Below are positions 35,163-43,734 of a stretch of 64,000 nucleotides of DNA, one piece after another; the stretch's first letter is position 1, and each line of letters begins with the position of its first letter. The notes beneath the pieces were generated by a model. It was not told the origin of the DNA and searched no databases. It saw only the letters and a list, made by a program, of their open reading frames with translations. Location of the stretch: NCBI GenBank assembly GCA_031431475.1, contig JANPDL010000019.1, positions 1 to 64,000 of the forward strand, written 5' to 3'. The position numbers were made by a program, and so were the translations under genes. This DNA comes from JADCCX01 sp031431475 (lineage in GTDB: Bacteria > Pseudomonadota > Alphaproteobacteria > Rhizobiales > Beijerinckiaceae).

Positions 35163-35390
35163 TCATGGTCCGACAATACTCACGATGGCTGTGGTGATGC
35201 GGCGTGCAAGCGGCACAGCAACGAAAGCGACGCAGGATGCCAGCGGCCAAGCCACAGCGAAGGCTTTCATCCATTGGCTGACGTAGTTCGACGGGAGGCC
35301 GATGTTCATGAACGTCACTACGGCTGTCATCAGCAAGGCCATAAAAAAGGCCATTGAAATTGGAAATATGAAACGTGCCTTGCCTTCCAT
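35163..35390 (-). CDS. DUF2798 small membrane protein
   Basis: 75 residues with two membrane helices from the ATG at 35390; the frame is open to 35453 but the added residues are polar and not family-like. The pattern FPISMAFFMALLMTAVVTF, NIGLP and WMKAFAVAWPLA is that of DUF2798, a family of unknown function. The 181 bases upstream to the extensin-like gene hold its promoter region with no clear elements. Confidence 0.75.
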   Translation of the reverse strand: MEGKARFIFPISMAFFMALLMTAVVTFMNIGLPSNYVSQWMKAFAVAWPLASCVAFVAVPLARRITTAIVSIVGP

Positions 35391-35571
35391 GGACCTACCT
35401 GATTTCTTTTGACCACCTGATCTTGTTATGTGGATCGGCGGGTTGATCCGCAAGAACCAGTGCGCGTTTCATTTCCGCCACAGGTCCTAACGACCTCGCA
35501 ACACAGTTTAAGCCACGTTAACTGCCTTCCTTAGCGGGACGTTACAATTTTGCTGCGAAAACAGCAGCATC

Positions 35572-36723
35572 ATGTTGCGTAACCTTGGCGTTTCACTCGG
35601 TGTTGTCGCGCTGCTCGGCCTCTCGGTCGTTGGTTGTTCGCGCTACCAGAAGGAACAGCGGGCCGAATGGCGCTCGCAGGCCGAGTCCGCCTGCCTCAAG
35701 GCAGGAAAGGTCAAGGAGACCCAGTTCGTCAAGGTCGCCAAAGCGCTCGAAGGTCCCGGTAGTTGCGGTGCGGATCACCCGATCAAGGTATCCGCCTTCA
35801 CCATGGAAAACCTGAGCATCACGGGCAGTTCGCCGGGCTTTTTCAGTTCCGGGCGCGGCGGCCTCGTCACCAAACTCAACCAGGAAGGCACGCTGACCTG
35901 TCCGATGTATTCCGCCGTGGACCGCTGGCTGGAACAGGTGGTGCAGCCCGCCGCGATGGCGCGGTTCGGCCAGCCCGTGGTGGAACTGCGCATTATGGGG
36001 ACCTATTCCTGCCGCCGCATGAACAACGGCAGCGGCACAGCCCGCTTCTCCGAGCATGCCTTCGCCAATGCCATCGATATAGGCGGGTTTCGCTTGCAGG
36101 ATAATTCGATCGTTACCGTGCTCAAGGGCTGGAAGGGTGGCCTTGAGGAGCAGAACTTTCTGCGCGAGGTTCATGCAGGGGCGTGCTCGCATTTTGCCAC
36201 GGTTCTGGGGCCAGGCGTCGCCTTCCATCATGACCACTTGCATATGGACCTGGCACGCCACGGACGGCGCGGTGACCGCTCGATCTGCCGACCCTATCCG
36301 GAGCCCGTGGCACCGGCCAACGAGGGTTTTCCCATCGATCCCGCGAAGAACATGCCGATGGCCCAGAACCGGATGCCTGCGCAGCCGCAGAACCAGAGCT
36401 ATGCTTATGCGACGCCGCGTCCACAACAGGGCTACGGTGCACCTCCCGGCCTGACGCCGCCTGCGCCGGTCGGTCAGGGCAGCTTGCCGGTCTACCGCCC
36501 CTCGCAATTACCGCAGGCTCCGCGCAATCCTGTGGCCGAGCAGGAGGCCGAGGATGTCCGCCAGGCCCCACCGCGCCAGCCCTATGCCGCCCAGCAACCA
36601 GCGCGCCGCGCAGGTGCGCCCGTGATGCTCTACGGCCAGGGCAAGGGGCCGTTCCTGCCGCTCAAGGAACACGAGATCGACAAGGAAGATCTGGACGAGG
36701 TGACGGGCAGCGTCGGCGAGTAG
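35572..36723 (+). CDS. Extensin-like family lipoprotein
   Basis: 383 residues. The N-terminus has a lipoprotein signal with lipobox SVVGC (about residues 18-22), so the protein is probably membrane-anchored on the periplasmic side. The extensin-like C-terminal domain, a peptidase-like fold with conserved His and Asp, is seen in FSEHAFANAIDIGGF and FHHDHLHMDLARHG. After it (from about residue 245) comes a long Pro/Gln-rich disordered tail ending GKGPFLPLKEHEID. The role in cell-wall turnover is inferred from the fold. Confidence 0.85.
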   Translation: MLRNLGVSLGVVALLGLSVVGCSRYQKEQRAEWRSQAESACLKAGKVKETQFVKVAKALEGPGSCGADHPIKVSAFTMENLSITGSSPGFFSSGRGGLVTKLNQEGTLTCPMYSAVDRWLEQVVQPAAMARFGQPVVELRIMGTYSCRRMNNGSGTARFSEHAFANAIDIGGFRLQDNSIVTVLKGWKGGLEEQNFLREVHAGACSHFATVLGPGVAFHHDHLHMDLARHGRRGDRSICRPYPEPVAPANEGFPIDPAKNMPMAQNRMPAQPQNQSYAYATPRPQQGYGAPPGLTPPAPVGQGSLPVYRPSQLPQAPRNPVAEQEAEDVRQAPPRQPYAAQQPARRAGAPVMLYGQGKGPFLPLKEHEIDKEDLDEVTGSVGE

Positions 36724-36801
36724 GGCCAGGGCGGAGTGGAAGCAGGCCGCTTCAACAGCGTTCCCGGCGAGGATGAGTTCATCCCGCTGCCGGAGTGAAG
36801 C

Positions 36802-37155
36802 CTATTCGCGGGTCCATTTTTCGGTGCCAAGCTTGCGCCCGTTGAGGTAGGTCCAGACAACCTGATAATTGTCACCTTCCTTGCCGATCAGGGCAATTCC
36901 GGTCTGTGACCCGCTGCGATATCCCACGGCAATGGCTTCCGGGCTGCCGATACCGGTGCCGACATAGCGGTCGCCACCGATGTTCCACGTCACCTTGTAG
37001 GTGTCGCCGGTCTTTTCGATCGCTGCCGAGCCCCTGTAGCCCGAGCCATCAGGATTTTCTCCCGCGACCTTGTACTGCCCCGTCATCTGGGCCATCGCTC
37101 CGGAAGAGAAGGCCGTGAGAGCCAGCACCAAAGTTCCCGCCAATGTCATTTTCAT
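36802..37155 (-). CDS. Small secreted protein, rhizobial fibronectin-binding-like
   Basis: 117 residues from the ATG at 37155 with AGGGGGA upstream. A signal peptide ends SSGAMA; the mature part is one beta-rich domain with TGQYKVAGENPDGSGYRGSA and YKVTWNIGGDRYVGTGIG. The repeated pattern (threonine-glycine start, then YxVxGxNxDGSxYxG) resembles small exported proteins in rhizobia annotated as fibronectin-binding; binding is not shown. Divergent from the phosphatase gene. Confidence 0.6.
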   Translation of the reverse strand: MKMTLAGTLVLALTAFSSGAMAQMTGQYKVAGENPDGSGYRGSAAIEKTGDTYKVTWNIGGDRYVGTGIGSPEAIAVGYRSGSQTGIALIGKEGDNYQVVWTYLNGRKLGTEKWTRE

Positions 37156-37229
37156 GAAATCCCCCTGCAAGCGTCAACTGCGCATTGCGGAGGAAACACC
37201 TGACTTGCGGGACGCGCAAGATAAAATCT

Positions 37230-37733
37230 ATGGTTGCAAACATGATTGAAGCGTTCGCCATTGCCACCCTTGCGCTGCCTGGTGGCGGTCGCATCGGGCT
37301 CTGTCGTCTGCCGGGCAGGAGCAATGATCTCGCTGGTGATATGTCCGTGATCCGGGAGTGGAAACCGGCCATCGTGGTGTCCATGACCGGGGCCGCTGAA
37401 ATGGCGAAATCTGGCGCGGGAGACCTGTCTGCGCGGCTCGGGGCCGCCGATATCGCTTGGCGGCATTTTCCCGTTGTTGATTTTGGCGTGCCGGAGGCGG
37501 AGATGCTGCCGCCATGGACCGCGCTGTCCGCCGTCATTCACGCAAGGCTGGATGCGGGCGAGGGCGTGCTGCTGCATTGCATGGGTGGGCTGGGCCGGTC
37601 CGGCATGATCGCGCTGCGGCTGCTGGTCGAGCGTGGCGAGGGGGCGGAAGTGGCGCTGGCGCGGTTGCGGGAGGTGAGGCCCGGTGCGGTGGAGACGGAT
37701 GCGCAGGGGGCGTGGGGAAGTGCAGGCCTTTAA
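37230..37733 (+). CDS. Dual-specificity/tyrosine-phosphatase-family protein
   Basis: 167 residues. The catalytic loop HCMGGLGRSG (HCX5R followed by Ser) is intact at about residues 110-119, and a general-acid Asp is likely in FPVVDFGVPE. Family members dephosphorylate tyrosine or other phosphomonoesters; the target is unknown. ATGs at 37230 and 37242 are both plausible; neither has a strong ribosome-binding site. Cytosolic. Confidence 0.8.
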   Translation: MVANMIEAFAIATLALPGGGRIGLCRLPGRSNDLAGDMSVIREWKPAIVVSMTGAAEMAKSGAGDLSARLGAADIAWRHFPVVDFGVPEAEMLPPWTALSAVIHARLDAGEGVLLHCMGGLGRSGMIALRLLVERGEGAEVALARLREVRPGAVETDAQGAWGSAGL

Positions 37734-37786
37734 GAGTGCCGCAATCCGGATGCTCTTGCCGGATGCTCTTGATCCAGCCAACCACT

Positions 37787-37915
37787 CTCCTCATGTCGAG
37801 GTGCCGAGCGCAGCGAGCCTCGAGACACGCAGGGTGGTGCGTGAGGTTTCTCTGGATTGCACAGGCATGGTGCGTGTCTCGAGGCTCGCCCAAGGCTCGC
37901 ACCTCGACATGAGGA
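37787..37915. repeat. Palindromic repeat, family 1, copy B (downstream of the methyltransferase)
   Basis: Left arm 37787-37831 and right arm 37871-37915 are imperfect inverted repeats of about 45 bases: outer CCTCATGTCGAGGTGC and inner GCGAGCCTCGAGACACGCA match, the middle differs. The left arm is identical over 45 bases to that of copy C at 39763-39807. It ends 13 bases before the stop codon of the methyltransferase gene. Confidence 0.85.
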
Positions 37916-37928
37916 AAAGGGAAGCGGC

Positions 37929-39557
37929 TCACACCCCCAGATCGCCCTGATCGGTCTTGCGCTCGCCTGCCACGGCCTCGCGCTTCGACTTCCGGAACAC
38001 CGTTGAATCAACCCATGGCAGGTGCGGCTTTCGGCCGTCGAACAGGTCTTCAATGGTGAGGATCTGGATGCGGGGGAAATCGCCCAGTGACTCCGTCTTG
38101 TAGAGGCCCGCCGCTGCGGCTTCCCGGCGCATGACCGAGGTTGGGTCTTCAAGGCTGAGCAGCACGCCCACTTTGGCGCGTTCGCGCTCCGTCGTGGCGA
38201 TGAGATCGCGGATCATGCCGACGCCGACGTTGGCGCCGCCCTTGACCGAGATCACGGCCTTTTCGGTCGTCTTGCCGTCGGGCTTGAACCAGACATAGCC
38301 ATCGACGCCGCCGTCTGCCCCCTTCTTGCCGCCCTTGTACGGCACAGCCTCGATCATCGAGAGCGCCCAGAACTGGAACTGGTATTTGTCGGCGGCGGCC
38401 AGCGTGCGGGCGGCATCGGCGTCCTTGGGCACGCCCAGCACCTCGTATTGCACCTTGGGGAAGGCCTCCACGAGGCGGCGGCGGATGAGGCCGATGGCGA
38501 GATGCGTGATATCGATGCCGATCCAGTTGCGGTTCATCTTCTGCGCGGCGTGGATGGTGGTGCCGCAACCGCAGAACGGGTCCAGCACCACATCGCCCTC
38601 GTTGGACGAGGCTGCAAGGATGCGTTCGAGCAGGGCGAGGGGTTTTTGTGTGGGGTAGCCGAGGGACTCTTTTGACCGATTGTTAATTACAGGCAGATCA
38701 GTCCATATATCTTGAACGGCTACTCCACTCATTTCGTCAAGGTATCGCTTCATCTGTGGTACAGATCCAGGCGAAGTTTGCACGATTAAGCCTTTATCGA
38801 TCAATTCCTTCATTCGAATCTTTGAATAACGCCAGTGCCTACTTACACCCATCACCTCGTAATATGGGTTGCCTTTTTCAGCACCACCGGGACCTTGGAT
38901 GTTGTCAAGTCGATATCGACGACCATCGGCTTCAAGCCTCCTATAGTCACGATCTAGATAGCTTTGATCGTACTCTGTGTATTGCACATTCCAAATACGG
39001 CGATCTGAATTCGAATAAAACAGTATGATATCGGATGTGCGTCCAAAATGCTTCGCGCCTTGCTTTGCGTCATTATGAGCATGCGACCGCTTCCAAGTAA
39101 TTTCATTTACGAATTTCTCGCGTCCAAACACCGCATCCAGTAAAATCTTCAGGTAATGGCTCGCGGTCGGATCGCAGTGCAGATACAGGCTCCCCGTCGG
39201 TTTGAGCACGCGGTGGAGTTCGATCAGCCGCACTGCCATCATGGCGAGATACGCCATCATGTCGTTTTCCTTCAGGAAACCGCGCATGGCCCGCAGCATC
39301 TCCGCCGCGTCGGTATTGCCGGATTGCATCACCTCGTCGAAGGCGCGCTCGGCATTGTCGTTCCAGTGCCAGGTGTCCTCGAAAGCCTCGATCTGCGACT
39401 GGCTGTCGATGCCGTCGGGCGTCTTGAACAGCACGTTGTAATTGGCGTTCGAGTTGAAGGGCGGATCGAGATAGATCAGGTCAACGCTTCCATCAGCCAC
39501 ATGCTCGCGCAGGATGGTGAGATTGTCGCCGTAGAAGAGCGTGTTTTTGTCCGCCAT
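37929..39557 (-). CDS. Beta-class adenine DNA methyltransferase with nuclease-like C-terminal domain
   Basis: 542 residues from the ATG at 39557. Motif IV IYLDPPFNSN lies before motif I DPFCGCGTT, the order of beta-class N6-adenine methyltransferases, and a target-recognition region (about residues 130-280) lies between. C-terminal to the methylase, GGVDGYVWFKPDG and AVISVKGG resemble a restriction-endonuclease (Mrr-like PD-(D/E)XK) fold. It may be solitary or a combined modification/cleavage enzyme. No partner nuclease is adjacent. The recognition part is clearly less GC-rich than the rest, and the gene is bracketed by two copies of one palindromic repeat. Confidence 0.88.
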   Translation of the reverse strand: MADKNTLFYGDNLTILREHVADGSVDLIYLDPPFNSNANYNVLFKTPDGIDSQSQIEAFEDTWHWNDNAERAFDEVMQSGNTDAAEMLRAMRGFLKENDMMAYLAMMAVRLIELHRVLKPTGSLYLHCDPTASHYLKILLDAVFGREKFVNEITWKRSHAHNDAKQGAKHFGRTSDIILFYSNSDRRIWNVQYTEYDQSYLDRDYRRLEADGRRYRLDNIQGPGGAEKGNPYYEVMGVSRHWRYSKIRMKELIDKGLIVQTSPGSVPQMKRYLDEMSGVAVQDIWTDLPVINNRSKESLGYPTQKPLALLERILAASSNEGDVVLDPFCGCGTTIHAAQKMNRNWIGIDITHLAIGLIRRRLVEAFPKVQYEVLGVPKDADAARTLAAADKYQFQFWALSMIEAVPYKGGKKGADGGVDGYVWFKPDGKTTEKAVISVKGGANVGVGMIRDLIATTERERAKVGVLLSLEDPTSVMRREAAAAGLYKTESLGDFPRIQILTIEDLFDGRKPHLPWVDSTVFRKSKREAVAGERKTDQGDLGV

Positions 39558-39686
39558 GACTCGTGTCCCGTTTCCGAGCCGAGGCTTGCGGGACGGACGC
39601 AGTTCCGTCAAGGCTAAGCCCGTTTCCGCTAGTCAGCTTAACCGAGACATTTCTCGCGGGGGGGGCGTGCGACCCCGGGCGGAAAC

Positions 39687-39756
39687 AACCGGGCTGAGCC
39701 AGACGTAGCACCGGCTTCGTGCCGCGCGGGAGTGACGCCCCGCCAGCCCGGTTTTT
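39687..39756 (+). other. Inverted repeat with poly-T end, possible structured RNA or terminator
   Basis: AACCGGGCTG (39687-39696) and CAGCCCGGTT (39744-39753) are perfect inverted arms around a 47-base interior that has its own smaller inverted repeat (GCACCGGC near 39708), followed by a T run (39752-39756). It lies in the 205-base gene-free gap between the methyltransferase start and repeat copy C. It could end a short plus-strand RNA, or be a remnant repeat. Confidence 0.45.
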
Positions 39757-39762
39757 ATCCCT

Positions 39763-39901
39763 CTCCTCATGTCGAGGTGCCGAGCGCAGCGAGCCTCGAG
39801 ACACGCACTATGCCTGGGCATCTTCCTTATGATGTGCAGCTACACCAGCATGGTGCGTGTCTCGAGGCTCGCCAAGGGGCGAGCGCCTCGACATGAGGAG
39901 A
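39763..39901. repeat. Palindromic repeat, family 1, copy C (upstream of the methyltransferase)
   Basis: Left arm 39763-39807 is identical to the left arm of copy B. The right arm is at 39854-39901, with TGCGTGTCTCGAGGCTCGCC and CCTCGACATGAGGAGA. The central loop differs from copy B. It lies 8 bases before the end of the DUF900 hydrolase gene. Confidence 0.85.
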
Positions 39902-39908
39902 GAAGTCC

Positions 39909-41132
39909 CTACTGCCGCTTCCGCTCGTCCTCGCGCCTGCGCTCTTCCTCGTCATTGCGCAAAGTGCCATCGACCAGCGAGATCGGCGCGCGGATGACAG
40001 CCCCGGCTGTGCCGCCAACCACCGAGCCAAGTTCGGAACCGGTTTGCACCAGCCGCTCTCCCAGCGTCGTGTTCTGTTCGGTGACAGTCTGGCCGCTTGC
40101 AAGCCGCTGACCGATGAAGCGCACGACATCCGGGCTCTGGGCGAATTTACCATGTGACAGCGGGTCGCCGGATTTAAGTTTTGTGAGATCAACTACGGTG
40201 ATCTTCGCTTTCGCGATCGCGTCCTTGTAGGGCTCTTCCTCCGGGTTGATGGAACCAAGACGGGCCACATCACCCCAGAGCCGCCGCGAAAACTGCAAGG
40301 CCTTGTCGTCCTGCGATACAAAGAGGGTCATGGCGGGCCGCTTGTCACCCAGAGCCATCATCTGGGTGTGGAAGACATCCACGTCCACATCAGGAGCTGC
40401 AAGCATCACATTCGCGATCTTGGGATGCACGCGGCCATTGCGCAAAGCCATCGTACGCAGCGCCTCCATGGTCACCCAGTTGCCCATGGAATGGGCCAGA
40501 ATGCTGATCTCGGTCACACGGGGATCGGAGGCCAGTTGGCGCAGGCCCTGCTCAAGGCCGTCGCGGGAGTAATTGGCGCTTTCGCGGTCATAGGCATAGG
40601 CCAGCAGCGTGCCACGGGATGGCCAGGTAAAAAGGATGGGAACACCCGGAGCCTTCGAGTCATGCATGATCTGGGCGAAGCGGAAAACGGCATCCTCGAA
40701 GCGGCTGTTGTAGCCGTGGACAAACACGATGGCGCGACCGCGGACATCCGGGCGGCTGATCCGCAGGCCGAAGCGCTGTGCGGCTGTCTTGCTGTCGATG
40801 TTTTCAGTGCTGAGCGTCACGAACTCGCGCGCAGGATTGCCCGGTACACTTTCAGGCCACTGGACCTCGCCGACGGCGCGGGCAGAATCGGGCGGAATCG
40901 ACACGGCAATATCGGCGAAAGACAGCGTTTTGCCGCGCTCGCCCGAAAACATCTCGGACTGTCTGTCGGGCAGAGGCTTGCGTGTTGTGGCCACCAGCAG
41001 GTCGATGCGGGTGGTTCCCGCCGCGACTGTGGTGACGGGCAACAGCACGCCCTGCGGACGCCCGCCGCAAGAAGCCAGCAGGAATGCCGCGAGAACAACA
41101 CTCAACGGGCGTTTGAGGCGCTTGAAGGACAT
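39909..41132 (-). CDS. DUF900-family alpha/beta hydrolase, lipoprotein
   Basis: 407 residues. A lipoprotein signal with LLASCGG (about residues 17-23) precedes the DUF900 domain. The hydrolase fold shows VFVHGYNSRFEDA (oxyanion region), nucleophile elbow AHSMGNW and the acid in APDVDVDVF. The C-terminal 60 residues are charged and end in Arg/Glu repeats (EEERRREDERKRQ). The substrate is unknown. Co-oriented with the upstream aldo/keto reductase gene, gap 27 bases. Confidence 0.85.
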   Translation of the reverse strand: MSFKRLKRPLSVVLAAFLLASCGGRPQGVLLPVTTVAAGTTRIDLLVATTRKPLPDRQSEMFSGERGKTLSFADIAVSIPPDSARAVGEVQWPESVPGNPAREFVTLSTENIDSKTAAQRFGLRISRPDVRGRAIVFVHGYNSRFEDAVFRFAQIMHDSKAPGVPILFTWPSRGTLLAYAYDRESANYSRDGLEQGLRQLASDPRVTEISILAHSMGNWVTMEALRTMALRNGRVHPKIANVMLAAPDVDVDVFHTQMMALGDKRPAMTLFVSQDDKALQFSRRLWGDVARLGSINPEEEPYKDAIAKAKITVVDLTKLKSGDPLSHGKFAQSPDVVRFIGQRLASGQTVTEQNTTLGERLVQTGSELGSVVGGTAGAVIRAPISLVDGTLRNDEEERRREDERKRQ

Positions 41133-41159
41133 CCCTGTCTCTTACGGGACGATATACTG

Positions 41160-42158
41160 TCACACAATCCCGACCACGGCCTTGGGCCGATAAGGCTCCT
41201 CCAGCCGCTTGATCGTGCGCTCATCCAGTTTCAGCGCCGTAGCGGCAATCGCGTCATCCAGATGATGCGGCTTGGATGCACCGACAATGGGGGCCGTGAC
41301 GAAGGGTTTCGACATCACCCAGGCCAACGCGAGTACGGCAGGCTTGACGCCAAGGCGTGCCGCTTCCTTGATGACGCGATTGCGGATCGCTTCGTCCTGC
41401 GGCGTGCCGAGCTTCAGCAGATCTCCCACGGTGTCGGTCCGCCCGCGCACGGTGGTTTCGTTGGTGGTGGCAGCGGCCAGACCCGAGCCTGCGAGATATC
41501 CCCGCGCCAGTGGCGACCACGGCGTCACGGCCTTGCCCTCTGCGGCGCACAGCGGCATCATTTCGCGCTCCTCCTCGCGATAGACGAGGTTGTAATAGTT
41601 CTGCATCGAAACGAATTCGGCAAAACCGTTCTGGCGCTGCACCGACAGCATTTTCATGAACTGCCAAGACCACATCGAGGAAGCGCCGAGATAGAGCGCC
41701 TTGCCCGCACGCACGACATCGTTCAATGCCTCCACCTGCTCCTCGATCTCCGTGCCGTAGTCGAAGCGGTGGATGATGTAGAGGTCGATGTAGTCCGTGC
41801 CGAGGCGCTTGAGAGAGGCGTCAACTGCTTCCATCACGTGCTTGCGGGAGAGGCCTTTCTGGTTCATGCCCGGCCCCATGGCGTTGTAGACCTTGGTGGC
41901 CAGCACGATTTCGTCACGCCGCGTGGCGAACTGCTTGATGGCCTTGCCGGTGATCGTCTCGGATGCGCCGAGCGAATACATGTTGGCAGTGTCCCAGAAG
42001 GTGATGCCCGCTTCATAGGCCTTCTTGTAGAAGGGCATCGACTGCTCCTCCGGCAGCACCCATTCCCGCCATTTCGGATCACCATAGGTCATGGTGCCGA
42101 AGCAGAGGGGTGAGACCTTCATGCCGGTTTTACCGAAGCGGACGGGAGCAAGGGTCAT
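41160..42158 (-). CDS. Aldo/keto reductase
   Basis: 332 residues from the ATG at 42158; the frame extends to 42236 but the extension is not family-like. The TIM-barrel family features are GTMTYG near the start, FWDTANMYSLGASE with catalytic Asp and Tyr, TKV with the catalytic Lys, and YIDLYIIHRFDY with the catalytic His. NADPH-dependent reduction of carbonyl compounds is likely; the substrate cannot be named. The 306 bases upstream to the TMEM43 gene hold nothing I can identify. Confidence 0.9.
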   Translation of the reverse strand: MTLAPVRFGKTGMKVSPLCFGTMTYGDPKWREWVLPEEQSMPFYKKAYEAGITFWDTANMYSLGASETITGKAIKQFATRRDEIVLATKVYNAMGPGMNQKGLSRKHVMEAVDASLKRLGTDYIDLYIIHRFDYGTEIEEQVEALNDVVRAGKALYLGASSMWSWQFMKMLSVQRQNGFAEFVSMQNYYNLVYREEEREMMPLCAAEGKAVTPWSPLARGYLAGSGLAAATTNETTVRGRTDTVGDLLKLGTPQDEAIRNRVIKEAARLGVKPAVLALAWVMSKPFVTAPIVGASKPHHLDDAIAATALKLDERTIKRLEEPYRPKAVVGIV

Positions 42159-42464
42159 GGGAATGGTTCTCGATTTCGCGGGTGAGGCACCATAACAGAC
42201 CCATGGCCCGCGTTTGGCAACCCGGAATGTTCTCAAGCGCCATGGATTCGGGTCATGCTGCCATCAATGAACTTCATGCCGTGCAAGGGCACGAGAGGGG
42301 TTCTCTGGCGCTCCTCGCGCCTGAATTGTCGGTGACGCTGGCGGCTTTGAGATGAACATGCGCGCGACAGCTGCAGCCGAGTGACTTTCGATAGAAGACT
42401 TGCATTCAACGCCTGATTGCATCAGCATCCGACGGGCGGCAGCATGCTATTCCGGGGGGAAGCC

Positions 42465-43730
42465 ATGTCGGATGATGACGATGTTTCGAGCACTTCGTTC
42501 TCTGATAGCGGGTCGACAGACAATAGCGCCGGTCCCGATTCCGGAGACTCCTCCGGCAGCGATAGCGTTTCCGACGAGCCGTTGTCGTTCCTGGAACAGC
42601 TTTGGCAATCCATCGTCGGCGTGCTGATCGGCTTCGTGCTGATCCTGGCCAGCATCTTCGGCATTTTCTGGAATGAAAACAACTCGGTGCAGATCGCGCG
42701 GGCGCTCACTGAAGGCCTGGGTGTCACCATCTCCGCCCCTGCCGACCGACTCGATCCTGCCAACGAGGGGAAGCTGGTGCATGTCGTCGGCAACCTCACC
42801 TCAAACCGCGGTGTTCGTGATGAGCTGTTGAATTTGTCGGCACAGGCCGTCCGGATGGAGCGGCATGTCGAGATGTATCAGTGGAAGGAAAGCTCATCGA
42901 CCAAGGACGGGCGGCGGACCTACAGCTACAGCAGTGAATGGTCCTCGAGTCGGCAGGACTCATCGCGTTTCCGGGAAGCGGCAAACCACCAGAACCCTGT
43001 ATTCCCCTTCACCTCGCAGACGTTCCAGGCTGCTGATGCGCATATCGGTCCGTATCGGCTGGGTGAGGACGCCCTTTCGGCTTTTCAGTCGAGATCAGAA
43101 TCCAAGAGTAACCTTCCGCAGCCGATGATTGATGCGCTGGGACGCCGCATCGGACGGCCGGTGAGCTTCGCCGATGGAACGCTCCATGTCGGGCGCAATC
43201 CTACGGATCCCGATATTGGTGATCTCAAGGTCAGCTGGCGGACGATCCCGGTCGGTCCGGGCAGCATCGCGGCCCGGCAAACCTCCGGCGAACTCTCAGC
43301 CTACACCGCGCGGAATGGCCGGTCGGTGCTGCTGGCCTCGACCGGGAACCATTCGGCGGAGGCGATGTTCGCTCAAGGTCAGTCTGACAACAGTGTCATG
43401 ACCTGGATCATCCGCGCCGTGCTGATCGTCATCATGTTCATCGGCTTCCTGCTGATGTTGGGACCGTTCACGTTCCTTGCCTCGTACATCCCGATCATCG
43501 GCGACCTGTTCGCGGCGGGTGCCGGCATCATCGCTCTGGTGATGACGCTGATCACCGGTGGAGGCTCCATCGCCATCGCCTGGTTCGCGGTACGCCCCCT
43601 CCTGACGGCTGCCATCATCGCGGGGGTCGCGGCATCGGTCCTGGGCTTCAAGTGGCTGTCCAGGGGCAAGGCCGAGCAGAAGATCGCGGCGCGCACGGCA
43701 CCGCATCCGCCGCCCGCTCCCGCGCGGTGA
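42465..43730 (+). CDS. TMEM43-family membrane protein
   Basis: 421 residues from the ATG at 42465, which has GGGGGGA just upstream. An acidic, Ser/Asp-rich cytoplasmic N-terminus (about 40 residues) precedes a first membrane helix (GVLIGFVLILASIFGIFW), a large extracytoplasmic domain, and three further helices near the C-terminus. The segments NEGKLVHVVGNLTS and RMERHVEMYQW are family marks of TMEM43 (LUMA), a nuclear-envelope protein in animals with bacterial homologues of unknown function. The gene stands alone. Confidence 0.8.
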   Translation: MSDDDDVSSTSFSDSGSTDNSAGPDSGDSSGSDSVSDEPLSFLEQLWQSIVGVLIGFVLILASIFGIFWNENNSVQIARALTEGLGVTISAPADRLDPANEGKLVHVVGNLTSNRGVRDELLNLSAQAVRMERHVEMYQWKESSSTKDGRRTYSYSSEWSSSRQDSSRFREAANHQNPVFPFTSQTFQAADAHIGPYRLGEDALSAFQSRSESKSNLPQPMIDALGRRIGRPVSFADGTLHVGRNPTDPDIGDLKVSWRTIPVGPGSIAARQTSGELSAYTARNGRSVLLASTGNHSAEAMFAQGQSDNSVMTWIIRAVLIVIMFIGFLLMLGPFTFLASYIPIIGDLFAAGAGIIALVMTLITGGGSIAIAWFAVRPLLTAAIIAGVAASVLGFKWLSRGKAEQKIAARTAPHPPPAPAR

Positions 43731-43734
43731 CTTG

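Noticed and set aside
40368..42113. Plus-strand open frame of 581 codons across two genes
   Set aside because: It is antisense to the DUF900 hydrolase and aldo/keto reductase, both with complete catalytic motifs; the product is His/Arg/Gly-rich without a domain.
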